Assembly (NCBI GenBank): GCA_017643395.1 | Contig: JAEPNP010000001.1 | Coordinates: 203,806 to 267,805, forward strand | Length of the DNA stretch: 64,000 nucleotides | DNA from: Rhodothermales bacterium | Lineage (GTDB): Bacteria > Bacteroidota > Rhodothermia > Rhodothermales > UBA10348 | Direction of reading: 5' to 3' | Shown here: positions 47,368-55,879 of the stretch, in pieces | Layout of the letters: every line of letters begins with the position of its first letter | Position numbering within the stretch: position 1 is the stretch's first letter | The notes under the pieces: model-generated | Database searches by the model: none | What the model saw: only the letters and a program-made list of their open reading frames with translations | Told to the model about the DNA's origin: nothing | Made by a program: the position numbers and the translations under genes

Positions 47368-48050
47368 GTGCCTGCGAGCCCATCGCCCGTATCCGGCCCG
47401 ACATGGAAAACGGGGCCCGTTTTACACCTCGGAGCCGGCACCGGCGCCGCCTGAGTGTAAAACGGGGGGTGATTTACACTCCGCCCCTCAGACGGGCCGG
47501 CCTCCGTGTGTAATCCCGGGGGTGTTTTCCACATCGCGGGCCCGGTAGGCTCGAGGCGGGGTCGTAGGGCCGGCGCGGCGCGGCGCCTGCGGTCGTGGGC
47601 GGCCCGCGGCGGGGTGTCCGCGAGCCCATCGCCCGTATCCGGCCCGACATGGAAAACGGGGCGCGTTTTACACCTCGGAGCCGCCACCGACGCCGACGGA
47701 GTGTAAAACGGGGGGTGATTTACACTCCGCCCCTCAGACGGATCGGCCTCGGAGTGTAATCCGGGGGTGTTTTCCACATCGCGGGCCCGGTAGGCTCTAG
47801 GCGGGGTCGTGGGGCCGGCGCGGCGCGGCGCCTGCGGTCGTGCGCGGCCCGCGGCGGGGTGTCCGCGAGCCCATCGCCCGTATCCGGCCCGACATGGAAA
47901 ACGGGGCGCGTTTTACACCTCGGAGCCGCCACCGGCGCCGCCGGAGTGTAAAACGGGGGGTGATTTACACTCCGCCCCTCAGACGGGCCGGCCTCCGTGT
48001 GTAATCCCGGGGGTGTTTTCCACATCGCGGGCCCGGTAGGCTCAAGGCGG
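47368..48050. repeat. 245-bp tandem repeat, 2.8 copies, built of palindromic boxes
   Basis: Units begin at 47368, 47614 and 47859 (periods 246 and 245), the third truncated. Each unit has three AT-richer boxes about 53 bp apart (first unit 47400, 47453, 47506): GGAAAACGGGGCCCGTTTTAC, GAGTGTAAA-N11-TTTACACTC, and an inverted copy ending GGTGTTTTCCACATC. The reverse complement of the third box aligns with the box at 16316 (GATGTGGAA...CCCCCG...ATTACAC). Units are over 90 percent identical by eye. No coding sequence is evident. Confidence 0.8.
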
Positions 48051-48140
48051 GACCTCCACGCCGGGGCCGGCCACACCCGGGCGCCACCCCCCGCCCCCAA
48101 CGCCCGCGTTTGCACTTACCGGACACGCTAACTATCATTA

Positions 48141-48159
48141 CACATGATACATGTATGTG
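48141..48159 (+). promoter_or_regulatory. Candidate LexA box
   Basis: CACATGATACATGTATGTG has CACAT/ATGTG ends and a TACATGTA core, 13 bp upstream of the lexA start, in an AT-rich patch. Autoregulation by LexA is usual; binding here is inferred. Confidence 0.45.
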
Positions 48160-48172
48160 ACACTGTCTAGCC

Positions 48173-48805
48173 ATGTCCAGACGGCTTACCGAGAAACAGC
48201 GCTCATTCCTCGACTACCTGAAACGCTACAATCGCACGACGGGCGGTTGGCCGACGTATCGGGAGCTGATCGACGAATTCGAGTACCGCTCCCCCAACAG
48301 CGTCACGCAAAACCTGGAGGCGCTGACCAAGAAGGGCTATCTGGAACGGGACGATGACGGCTATCGCTTCCCGCCGCCGGAAACGGACGGTGTGGCTACG
48401 CGCGGCATTCCCATTCGGGGCATCATCACGGCCGGCACGCTGCAGGAGGCGGTCGATGCGCACTTGGGCACGATCACCCTCGACATGCTCTTCCCCAGCA
48501 TAGACCGGATCTTCGCCATCCGCGTGTCCGGTACCTCCATGATCGGTGCCGACATCAATGACGGAGACTACGTGTTACTCATGGATGACGACATCCCGAA
48601 TGGCGGGATCGGCGCGGTGCTTTATAACGGAGAGACCTCACTGAAGCGCGTCTTCTATGACGAGCGCGGACTCCGCCTGGAGCCGGCCAACCCGGAGTAC
48701 CAGGCAATCCAGATCCGCCCCGACGTGTTTGAGGAAGTCCGGGTCCTCGGGCGATACGTGGGCCACGTCAACCACACGGGGATCTACAAGCGCCCTGCGG
48801 CCTGA
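48173..48805 (+). CDS. lexA: LexA repressor
   Basis: 210 residues. An N-terminal winged helix (about 1-65; LTEKQRSFLDYLKRYNRTTGGWPTYRELIDEF, SVTQNLEALTKKGYLERD) is followed by the self-cleavage peptidase S24 domain: cleavage site Ala-Gly in ITAGTLQEA near residue 87, nucleophile Ser in VSGTSMIGADI, and catalytic Lys in ETSLKRVFYDERG. It represses SOS genes and is cleaved when RecA is activated. No neighbour suggests a phage repressor, so the chromosomal SOS regulator is the best call. Confidence 0.93.
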   Translation: MSRRLTEKQRSFLDYLKRYNRTTGGWPTYRELIDEFEYRSPNSVTQNLEALTKKGYLERDDDGYRFPPPETDGVATRGIPIRGIITAGTLQEAVDAHLGTITLDMLFPSIDRIFAIRVSGTSMIGADINDGDYVLLMDDDIPNGGIGAVLYNGETSLKRVFYDERGLRLEPANPEYQAIQIRPDVFEEVRVLGRYVGHVNHTGIYKRPAA

Positions 48806-48973
48806 GTGCCCGAGCATCCAGCGCCCCGAGCCCCGCGGGCCAGCGACCTGACCGCCCCGCGGCCTGAGCGCCTGCGCCCCGAGCCCCCGCGGGCCAGCGC
48901 CCCGGCCGCACGGTGCGCAGCCCGACCCGACCGCCGAGCCCCCCCCGGCCGCACCGATCCGCAGCCCGCCCAA
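48806..48973. other. G/C-rich spacer between lexA and recO
   Basis: 168 bp of C/G-rich low-complexity DNA with imperfect direct repeats (GCGCCCCGAGCCCC-GCGGGCCAGCG twice). No gene or terminator with a T-run is seen. Confidence 0.55.
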
Positions 48974-49738
48974 CTACATCCCGATCTGCCCCAACACGCG
49001 GGCCGTCCTACGCGGAAAGGCGTCCTCGACGTGATACTGGATGAATGACTCCACGAGGCGTGTGACTTCGCCGAGGACCGCATCGTTCATGTTCATGCGC
49101 ATGACCATGTCTGCCGGCGCCCGCGTGCAGACGGCGAATGCCCGCAGCGCGGACCGCGAGGCCTTCATGCTTTGCACGCCGGCCGGTCGCATCGCGTCCA
49201 GGCCGCCGGTATCCAGGCGCAACCAGCCACCGTCCCCCGGAAGCCGGTCCACCTCGGGGCGGCCAAAGGACGGCGACAGGCCCAGCAGCCCGGCAAGTCG
49301 CATCGCATAGAACGGCCAGACGTTGCCGATGCGCTCATCGGCCTGGTCAATCAGGCGCAGTGCCTCGACCTGAAGTTCCAATACGATGGGATTGCTCTGC
49401 CCGCTTTGCATGAGCGCAGACGTGAGTTCGATGGTGCGCACGCCCGCGGCAATTCGATCCAGCGAGCGGCCAATGTTGGCAAAGAGCTCCATGTGTGACG
49501 CTTCCGAAAGCGACTGGAGATCGCGTCCCGGCTTGAAGTGGATCACGGTCTGAATCCACGACATCGGCTCCAGGGTCGAGCCGAACCGGCTCTTGGACGA
49601 CCGTGCCCCCCGAGCCATCACACCGACTCGTCCGTGATCGCGCGTGAACAGCGTGACGATGCGGCTGGTCTCGCCATAGTCCATGGCCTTGAGGACCACG
49701 GCGTCCGTGCGCAGGATCTCGGTGCGGGATGAGGACAT
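48974..49738 (-). CDS. recO: DNA repair protein RecO
   Basis: 254 residues from the ATG at 49738. The N-terminal OB fold begins ILRTDAVVLKAMDYGETSRIVTLFTRDHGRVGVMARGARSSKSRFGSTLEP, typical of RecO. The remaining helical domain includes ELFANIGRSLDRIAAG and a leucine-rich RLAGLLGLSP. The Cys cluster of many RecO proteins is not seen. RecO loads RecA onto SSB-coated DNA with RecF and RecR, and sits back to back with the DNA-uptake-type gene and next to lexA. Confidence 0.92.
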   Translation of the reverse strand: MSSSRTEILRTDAVVLKAMDYGETSRIVTLFTRDHGRVGVMARGARSSKSRFGSTLEPMSWIQTVIHFKPGRDLQSLSEASHMELFANIGRSLDRIAAGVRTIELTSALMQSGQSNPIVLELQVEALRLIDQADERIGNVWPFYAMRLAGLLGLSPSFGRPEVDRLPGDGGWLRLDTGGLDAMRPAGVQSMKASRSALRAFAVCTRAPADMVMRMNMNDAVLGEVTRLVESFIQYHVEDAFPRRTARVLGQIGM

Positions 49739-49789
49739 GCCTCCGTAACGCCCGGCGTTATGCGGAGTGCCGCTTGGGGTCGATGGGAT

Positions 49790-50302
49790 ATGAAGCGCGA
49801 CGACCTCCTGCGATTCTACTACCGGGCCCAGCTGCATCTGGGCCTGACGGCGTCCGAGTTTCGAGGGCTCTGCATCCTGGCCGGACTGCTTGTGTTCGGG
49901 GTGGCCGCACAGGAGTTGTCACGCCGGATTCCAGCTGTCGACGAGGCGCTGTATCAGGAACTCGAGGCCGAGTACCACGAACGGGCCAGCCGGTGGACTT
50001 CCGCAGAGTTGATCGGACCGCCGCAACAGCAGGCGATAGAGTCCGCCACCACTCCTGGCCCGGTGGCCCAGGCGCCGGAGAAACTCATCGACCTGAACAC
50101 GGCGACCTCTGAGGAACTGCAAACCCTGCCTCGCATCGGGCCCGCGCTGGCCGCCCGCATTCTTCTCCACCGGGAGCAGTTCGGCCCATTCAGATCGGTC
50201 GCCGACTTGGAGATGGTACGTGGAATCGGGGCCGCGACCATGGAGGGTCTACGTCTGATGGTGACCGCGACGCCCGTGCCGGACTCGCTTCGCGGCGGCT
50301 AG
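49790..50302 (+). CDS. ComEA-like helix-hairpin-helix protein
   Basis: 170 residues from the ATG at 49790. One N-terminal membrane helix (about 22-42; FRGLCILAGLLVFGVAAQEL), a charged linker, and a ComEA-type double HhH domain (about 100-160; LIDLNTATSEELQTLPRIGPALAARILLHREQFGPFRSVADLEMVRGIGAATMEGLR). ComEA binds incoming DNA on the outer face of the inner membrane during competence. Only 51 bp separate it from divergent recO. Confidence 0.88.
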   Translation: MKRDDLLRFYYRAQLHLGLTASEFRGLCILAGLLVFGVAAQELSRRIPAVDEALYQELEAEYHERASRWTSAELIGPPQQQAIESATTPGPVAQAPEKLIDLNTATSEELQTLPRIGPALAARILLHREQFGPFRSVADLEMVRGIGAATMEGLRLMVTATPVPDSLRGG

Positions 50303-50399
50303 TGGCCAGGGCCGCACGGGACCCCCGTCAGCAGTAGCCGAGCCGCCCCCAGGCACCAGGGCCGCACGGACCTTGTCGCCAGCCGAGTCGCCCCCCCAG
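50303..50399. other. G/C-rich spacer with direct repeats
   Basis: 97 bp containing two copies of a CCAGGGCCGCACGG...AGCCGAG unit. It has the same style as the other GC-rich spacers in this window. No gene. Confidence 0.5.
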
Positions 50400-50594
50400 C
50401 TACACCTCCTCGTCCGTACCCGCATGCACCCGATCCCGGCGCTGCGCTTCCTCATGCAGATCCGCTTCGCTGATCTGCTCCATGGCCTGATCCTCCCGGC
50501 GCATGAATCGATAGACCGGAATGAGCAGGATGGCGGCCAGCATGCCGAAGCCGACCGTCGTCAGAATGATGACCAGTACGTAGTCCGCGCTCAT
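50400..50594 (-). CDS. Small single-pass membrane protein
   Basis: 64 residues: one membrane helix (about 5-27; YVLVIILTTVGFGMLAAILLIPVY) then a charged cytoplasmic tail (RFMRREDQAMEQISEADLHEEAQRR). No family recognised. It begins 18 bp after the M50 protease stop and reads the same way, so it is probably the last gene of that operon. Confidence 0.6.
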   Translation of the reverse strand: MSADYVLVIILTTVGFGMLAAILLIPVYRFMRREDQAMEQISEADLHEEAQRRDRVHAGTDEEV

Positions 50595-50612
50595 GCAGGG
50601 AGGGAAGCGCCG

Positions 50613-51302
50613 CTACGAGGTCTCCATGACATGCGCCACCTCCTGGCGGCCCGCGAACATCACGAAGAGTCCCACAAACGGCAGTGCGGGATTGAACGTC
50701 ACCACGCCGTAGATAATCATGCCGATGGCCATGACGATTCCGACGAGCGACGCAATGTGGGTGGCCCGCCGGTAGTCCGTCCAGGTGGCAAGACCAGCCC
50801 TGAAAACGCGACCTCCATCCATGGGAAAGGCGGGGATCATATTGAATCCAACCAGGGCCAGGTTGATCCACATCAGCATCTCCAGCATGCCGCCGTCACC
50901 AGACATCACCATCCACAGCGGATCCGCTCCCTGACCGGCACCACCAAGCAGAGCCAGCAGGGCCGCAATGCCCAGGTTCACCGCCGGCCCGGCCAGGGCA
51001 ATCACCAGTTCCTGCTTGGGCTCACGCGGAATACGCTGGAGCCGCGCCACGCCGCCGATGGGATACATGGTGATGTCGAGCGTCGGAATCCCGTATCTCC
51101 GCGCCGCCATGGCATGACCGAGCTCATGCAGAATCACGCAGCCGAACACCGCCAGCACCAGGACGATGCCCATGATGGCGGCGACCACGGTCGCACCCAG
51201 GTACATGTACCACGCAAACAGGCCGCCCAGCAGGATCCAGAAGGTCCAGTGGACAAAAATGCCGATCCCCGATACGGTACCTATGCGTGCGGATCCTTTC
51301 AT
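50613..51302 (-). CDS. Site-2 protease family (M50) membrane metalloprotease
   Basis: 229 residues with about five membrane helices. The zinc site HELGH is in VFGCVILHELGHAMAARRYG; the third ligand Asp is in NMIPAFPMDGGRVFRAG. These are the S2P signatures, and the enzyme cuts substrates inside the membrane. No PDZ or CBS domain is seen. It sits next to htpX, and two membrane proteases plus a CPBP protein together suggest a membrane-protein quality-control operon. Confidence 0.9.
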   Translation of the reverse strand: MKGSARIGTVSGIGIFVHWTFWILLGGLFAWYMYLGATVVAAIMGIVLVLAVFGCVILHELGHAMAARRYGIPTLDITMYPIGGVARLQRIPREPKQELVIALAGPAVNLGIAALLALLGGAGQGADPLWMVMSGDGGMLEMLMWINLALVGFNMIPAFPMDGGRVFRAGLATWTDYRRATHIASLVGIVMAIGMIIYGVVTFNPALPFVGLFVMFAGRQEVAHVMETS

Positions 51303-51307
51303 GTGCT

Positions 51308-52144
51308 CTATCGGCGCCCTTCAAGCGCCAGCAATCGCTGAATTCTCTTGTCCGTAGACGGGTGTGTCGAGAAAAGGGTGCGCAGTCCACTCATTCCGCC
51401 CGCAAACGGGTTCACAATGAACATGTGGGCGGTGGCCGGATTGGCATCCATGCGAACTCGCTCCGCACCGGACTGCAGCCGCTCCAGCGCGCTGGCCAAC
51501 GAGCGCGGATTGCCGCAGATCTCCGCTCCGGTTCGGTCTGCTGCAAACTCCCGGGCCCGGGAAATGGCCATCTGAATAATGAAGGCAGCAAGCGGCGCCA
51601 GGAAGATCATCAGCAGATTGACGATGGCCCCTCCGCGATCCCTGTCACCTCCGGCAAACATGCCGAACCGCGCCAGCATGGTAATAGCCGCCGCCAAAGT
51701 GGCCGCAATCGTCGATGTGAGGATGTCCCGGTTCTTGATGTGCGCCAGCTCGTGGGCGATCACGCCCTCCAGCTCCTGAGGACTCAGAAGGCGAACGATG
51801 CCGTTGGTGACGGCCACGGCCGCGTTCTCGGGGTTGCGGCCGGTAGCAAACGCGTTCGGCTGATCATTCGGGATGACGTAGAGCTTCGGCATCGGCAGCG
51901 CGGCGTTCTGGCGCAGCCGATCCACCATGCGGTACAGCTCCGGCGCCTCGGACGGGCCGACCTCGGTGGCCTTGTACATCTTCAGCACAATCTTGTCGCT
52001 GAACCAGTAGCTGCCAAAGTTGATGGCCACGGCCACCACAAAGGCGATGATCATGCCCGTCTGGCCGTACAGCCCGGCGCCAATCAGCCCGAAGAGCACA
52101 ATCATGGCCGCCATAAGGGCCGAAGTGCGAAAGAAGTTGTTCAT
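51308..52144 (-). CDS. htpX: HtpX membrane zinc protease
   Basis: 278 residues, normal for HtpX (M48). Two N-terminal helices, then YVIPNDQPNAFATGRNPENAAVAVTNGIVRLL, the zinc motif HELAH in LEGVIAHELAHIKNRD, two more helices and the third-ligand region REFAADRTGAEI. It degrades damaged inner-membrane proteins. It is 5 bp from the M50 gene and 4 bp from the CPBP gene. Confidence 0.95.
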   Translation of the reverse strand: MNNFFRTSALMAAMIVLFGLIGAGLYGQTGMIIAFVVAVAINFGSYWFSDKIVLKMYKATEVGPSEAPELYRMVDRLRQNAALPMPKLYVIPNDQPNAFATGRNPENAAVAVTNGIVRLLSPQELEGVIAHELAHIKNRDILTSTIAATLAAAITMLARFGMFAGGDRDRGGAIVNLLMIFLAPLAAFIIQMAISRAREFAADRTGAEICGNPRSLASALERLQSGAERVRMDANPATAHMFIVNPFAGGMSGLRTLFSTHPSTDKRIQRLLALEGRR

Positions 52145-52148
52145 GGAT

Positions 52149-52889
52149 CTATAGCGTATTGGTCACGACCAGCACGTCATATATGGCGTGGGTCCAGGCG
52201 GCTATGCCGAAGCCACGCCACAGGTACAAAGCATTGAGTGCCAGTCCGAACAGAAATCGAAACGTAAAGCTCGGCAGTTCAAACGGGTCGCCGAATGTCC
52301 CGGTATAGTGCACGCCGCTGAAAATGGCGGCGCCGATGACCGCCGCCAGCAAGTAGGCCCCGATGCGACGGCTGCCCTCCTGCTTCTTACGCGTGAAGAG
52401 CCAGAACAGACCACCTACCAGCAGCACGCGAAACACCAGCTCTTCATACAGCCCGGCACCCAGCGAAAGCGCCAGCATCTTGGCGAGTCCGATTTCCTGG
52501 ACCGACGCCATCAAGGCGACCGGCGCAATGTTGTAGTAGATGGCCCCCACCAATCGCGATACGATGCCCGCTACCACCACGGCGTACAGCATGCTTTCAA
52601 GCAGCATCCAGCCGAAATAGCGGGGCCGAAGCGGCACTCCGTTCTCGCGATCGCGCTTGACCAGCCAGAGCCCGCCTACGACAAGAAGCGCCCCGATGAC
52701 GAACATGCCGACATCGCCGACCATGTCGATCACCTGCTTGATCCACACGTCCGCGCCCACCCGCACCGGCACATCGGTCCCGTTGTTGACCAGCACAATC
52801 AACACCTCGTACGCCACCAGAAGCGGCAGCGCCAGGATGACCGAGTAGGTAACGGTCCGAGTGTTCTGGAAGTAGGCTTTCAGATTCAT
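52149..52889 (-). CDS. CPBP family intramembrane metalloprotease
   Basis: 246 residues, about seven membrane helices. The conserved CPBP/Abi motifs are EELVFR (ELVFRVLLVGGL), the FSGVHY His, and a late HAIYD. Members cleave or bind prenyl-type or membrane proteins; the substrate is unknown. It overlaps the upstream LysM gene by four bases (ATGA) and leads into htpX. Confidence 0.88.
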   Translation of the reverse strand: MNLKAYFQNTRTVTYSVILALPLLVAYEVLIVLVNNGTDVPVRVGADVWIKQVIDMVGDVGMFVIGALLVVGGLWLVKRDRENGVPLRPRYFGWMLLESMLYAVVVAGIVSRLVGAIYYNIAPVALMASVQEIGLAKMLALSLGAGLYEELVFRVLLVGGLFWLFTRKKQEGSRRIGAYLLAAVIGAAIFSGVHYTGTFGDPFELPSFTFRFLFGLALNALYLWRGFGIAAWTHAIYDVLVVTNTL

Positions 52890-53992
52890 TGGCCACCCGA
52901 CTCGATGATGCGCACCGAAACTCCCGCCTCGCCCAGACCAATGGCTTCAGCCACGGCCCGCGATACCTCAACCACGAAATCGGTGCTCACCGGCATGCGG
53001 TCCGCCACTTCGGCGAACGTGGACTGACCGGTCTCTGCGTTCTCAATCAGCACCACGGTGCCGAACGGCAGGGCCGGGTGGGCCAACGTGAAGCGATCGT
53101 CCTCGTACGGGCGTCCGCTTGCCATCAACCGGCCGACAAACTGCTGCGGATAGATGGATGCCGGTCCCTGAGCCACCACCAGCGGCATCGTAATCTCGGC
53201 CGGTGCGCGGGGCACACGAATGTCCTGACCCACCAGGAGCACATCGCCCAGATCCGGGTTGGCCAGGCGCAGCTCGGACAGGGCCACGCCGTGAGAGGCC
53301 GCAATCCCGTACAGCGTCTCGCCGCTTGCTACAGTGTGCGTGGACGATGCGTACCGAGCCGGAACCCGAACCACATCACCACTGGCCACCACGGCCGGCT
53401 GATCCGGGTTCAGCGCTTCCAGCGTGTCGACGGAAACGCCAAGCGTGAAGGCGATGTCGTAGTAGGACTGTCCGGCCGCCAGCGTGTATTCCCCAAATAG
53501 AACGGCGCCCGAGGAATCCGTCACGGCCGTGATCGGTGCAGGCGGAGGTGGCTCCGGAAACGCGGGCAACGACTCGGTTTCAAACTCGGGAGTCTGCACG
53601 GCGGGCGCGTCGATCGCCACATCCTCCGCGGGCGGATCGGTGACCGCGGACTCCACCCCGACCGGCGGAGGCTCTTCAACCACCTCAGCCTCGACCGGGG
53701 GAGCAACCTCTGCCGGCGGCTCCGCAGCAGGCGGCACCTCCTCGGTCAGGTCGGACCCGTCCGTCAACCGCAGCACCTGCCCCACCTTGATGATGGTGCC
53801 GTCCATACCGTTGAGTCGCTGTAGTTCTTCCACGGACATGTTGTGATTGAGCGCGATGCGGTAGAGCGTATCGCCCGCCCTAACGGTGTAGGTGCGCTTG
53901 ACCTGGGCGGTGGCCTGACCGGCCACTGCCATAAGGAGGATCACCAGCAGCATACGGGGCGCCAGGGCCCCAGTTACACGAGCATTCAGCAT
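52886..53992 (-). CDS. LysM protein with RlpA-like C-terminal domain
   Basis: 368 residues from the ATG at 53992; signal peptide ends ATAQ. Three LysM domains (about 30-75 YTVRAGDTLYRIALNHNM; 180-220 YTLAAGQSYYDIAFTLGV; 232-280 HTVASGETLYGIAASHGV), a Pro/Glu/Ala linker between the first two, and a C-terminal double-psi-barrel-like region (about 290-365; FTLAHPALPFGTVVLIENAETGQSTFAEVADRMP) resembling RlpA. It should bind peptidoglycan in the periplasm, perhaps as a lytic transglycosylase-like factor; whether the catalytic Asp is functional is not clear. Confidence 0.85.
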   Translation of the reverse strand: MLNARVTGALAPRMLLVILLMAVAGQATAQVKRTYTVRAGDTLYRIALNHNMSVEELQRLNGMDGTIIKVGQVLRLTDGSDLTEEVPPAAEPPAEVAPPVEAEVVEEPPPVGVESAVTDPPAEDVAIDAPAVQTPEFETESLPAFPEPPPPAPITAVTDSSGAVLFGEYTLAAGQSYYDIAFTLGVSVDTLEALNPDQPAVVASGDVVRVPARYASSTHTVASGETLYGIAASHGVALSELRLANPDLGDVLLVGQDIRVPRAPAEITMPLVVAQGPASIYPQQFVGRLMASGRPYEDDRFTLAHPALPFGTVVLIENAETGQSTFAEVADRMPVSTDFVVEVSRAVAEAIGLGEAGVSVRIIESGGQ

Positions 53993-54082
53993 GGCGCTTC
54001 GGGGGGATTGCAGATCTGGATACGTGTCGTGGCACCCAGGTTCCGCGCACAACGGTCGCCGGCGCTGCCGGGCCGCCATGCG

Positions 54083-54406
54083 CTAGAAGTCGATGTCGAG
54101 CTCGAGCAGCGCGGAGCGCAGCTCCGACTCTGCATGCCGGTCGCCGGCCGCGGCGGCCGTCTTGATACCGGCCTGGTACGTGCGGCGGGCATCCTCGCCA
54201 CGATCAAGCTCCCGATAAAGCGCAGCGAGGTGGTAATACGTGCCTACGTATCCGGGCTGATCCCGAACCAGCCCCTCAAACGCTTCGAGTGCGGCCTGGA
54301 GATCGCCGAGTTTCCGGTACTCGGACGCGATGGCGAATCGGGTGAATGCGTCCTCGGGATCGTCGCGCAGGTACTCCTTGAGAATCGCAAGGCGGTCCAT
54401 CACCAT
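54083..54406 (-). CDS. Small TPR protein
   Basis: 107 residues with two to three tetratricopeptide units (EDAFTRFAIASEYRKLGDLQAALEAFEGLVRDQPGYVGTYYHLAALYRELDRGEDARRTYQAGI). No signal peptide, so probably a cytoplasmic adaptor. It overlaps the upstream TPM gene stop by 7 bp and is likely co-transcribed. Confidence 0.82.
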   Translation of the reverse strand: MVMDRLAILKEYLRDDPEDAFTRFAIASEYRKLGDLQAALEAFEGLVRDQPGYVGTYYHLAALYRELDRGEDARRTYQAGIKTAAAAGDRHAESELRSALLELDIDF

Positions 54407-55200
54407 GATCCTCCGGCACCGCCTCCGCCGAAGCCGCCGCCACCGCCGGAAAAGCCGCCAAAACCGCCGCCACCGAACCCGCCGCCGCCGAATCCTCCGC
54501 CGCCACGGCCGCCGCCGAAGCCGCTGTTCCAGCCGCCGCCCCAGATGATGACCGGGCCGGACCGGTGCCGGTAGCGTCGCCCCCCATCGCCGTCATGCTC
54601 ATCCGCGGCTGCAGCGATCGCAATCACAATGATTACGATGACGATGAATGCCAGTACGATAAACTCGATGGGGATGCCGTCTCCGGAATCCGATGCATCC
54701 ACCGTGAACTCGCCCGCCGCGGCGAGCATGAGCTTGTCCACCGCGCCCGAAATCCCATCGTAGAAATACCCGTCCCGGAAAGCGGGAATCATGATGTCAC
54801 GAACGATGCGGCCCGCGATGATATCCGGAATTGCGCCTTCCAGACCCAATCCCGTGGCGATGTGCACCTGTCGGTCCTCGCGCGAAACGAGCACCACAAC
54901 CCCATTGTCCTTGTCGCCCTGGCCCACGCCCCAGGCCCGACCGAGCGCAGTCGCATAGTCGGATGCTTCCGCCCCGTCCAGCGACGGCAGCGTGACCACG
55001 ATCATCTGGGTCGATGTCGTGTCCGCAAATCCCGCCAAACGCGATGAAAGCAGGCGCTCCTCGCTGTCCGTCAGGAACTCGCCAAGGTCGGTGACCCAGA
55101 GTCCGGACGGAGCGATGACGTCCTGCCCGCGCACGGCGCCCGCAAGAGCGACCGTCGCCAGCAACACCGCAACGGCAAAACGGGACGTGGCCCGGATCAA
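54400..55200 (-). CDS. TPM domain protein with Gly-rich tail (YgcG-like)
   Basis: 266 residues. Signal peptide (1-25), a TPM phosphatase-like domain (about 35-155; VTDLGEFLTDSEERLLSSRLAGFADTTSTQMIVVTLPS, GVGQGDKDNGVVVLVSREDRQVHIATG), one membrane helix (about 180-198) and a tail of GGGGFGG repeats ending GGSW. This arrangement beside lemA is common across bacteria and is linked to envelope maintenance; the biochemical role is unproven. Start and LemA stop overlap (ATGA). Confidence 0.88.
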   Translation of the reverse strand: MIRATSRFAVAVLLATVALAGAVRGQDVIAPSGLWVTDLGEFLTDSEERLLSSRLAGFADTTSTQMIVVTLPSLDGAEASDYATALGRAWGVGQGDKDNGVVVLVSREDRQVHIATGLGLEGAIPDIIAGRIVRDIMIPAFRDGYFYDGISGAVDKLMLAAAGEFTVDASDSGDGIPIEFIVLAFIVIVIIVIAIAAAADEHDGDGGRRYRHRSGPVIIWGGGWNSGFGGGRGGGGFGGGGFGGGGFGGFSGGGGGFGGGGAGGSW

Positions 55201-55796
55201 TTGAACTCTACGGTCGGAGCGGCCTCGGCACCGGCTTCGGCTTCAAACGGCGTGCGCCGCTCGAAGCCGGTTATCGAGGCGATGATCGACCCCGGGAATT
55301 GCCGCACCCGGGTATTGTACTGACGTACCGCGTCGTTGTAGTCGCGACGTGCGGTGTTGATGCGGTTTTCCGTGCCTTCCAGCTGGGTCTGCAGGTCCTG
55401 GAACGCGGCCGTCGCCGTCAGCTGCGGATAGCTTTCCGCCACGGCAATCAATCGGCCGAGCGATGATCCGAGCGCAGACTGCGCCGCCAGGTATTCCTGG
55501 ACCCTGGCCGGGTCATTCAAGTCATCCAGAGACACGTTGATGGACGTGGCCCGAGCCCTGGCGTTCGTGACGGACTCCAGGGTTTCCTGCTCAAAATCGG
55601 CAGCGCCCTGAACGGTGCGCACGAGGTTGGGGATGAGATCGGCCCGCCGCTGATACGAGGTCTCAACGTCACCCCAGGACTGTTCTACGCGCTCCTCCTG
55701 AGCGACCAGCCCGTTATAGGTGCCACAGCCCGCGCAGCCGGCAAATCCGACCACAAGTACAATGAAAACAATGACGAGCGTTCCCGTGCTTCGCAT
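55197..55796 (-). CDS. lemA: LemA family protein
   Basis: 199 residues. An N-terminal hydrophobic anchor containing FAGCAGC (possibly a lipobox) precedes the LemA helical bundle: TYNGLVAQEERVEQSWGDVETSYQRRADLIPNLVRTVQG is the diagnostic segment, followed by YPQLTATAAFQDLQTQLEGTENRINTARRDYNDAVRQYNTRVRQFPG. LemA proteins sit at the envelope; the function is not settled. It opens the lemA-TPM-TPR unit. Confidence 0.93.
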   Translation of the reverse strand: MRSTGTLVIVFIVLVVGFAGCAGCGTYNGLVAQEERVEQSWGDVETSYQRRADLIPNLVRTVQGAADFEQETLESVTNARARATSINVSLDDLNDPARVQEYLAAQSALGSSLGRLIAVAESYPQLTATAAFQDLQTQLEGTENRINTARRDYNDAVRQYNTRVRQFPGSIIASITGFERRTPFEAEAGAEAAPTVEFN

Positions 55797-55819
55797 GGAG
55801 GTCCATAAGTTGGTGGGAG

Positions 55820-55843
55820 GGTAGAGGGCGATGCCCTTCTACC
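55820..55843 (-). terminator. Stem-loop between DUF4252 and lemA genes
   Basis: GGTAGAGGGC-GAT-GCCCTTCTACC forms a 10-bp stem with one bulged base. It separates the sigma/DUF4252 operon from lemA; there is no T-run, so a weak or Rho-dependent end is possible. Confidence 0.5.
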
Positions 55844-55879
55844 GCGCTTACGGAGCCTTTGAATCCGGGTTTCTATCGC

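Noticed and set aside
47127..47777. N-terminal extension of the methyltransferase into the repeat region
   Set aside because: The extension is a translation of tandem DNA repeats and GC-rich filler; the methyltransferase fold begins close to the ATG at 47126.
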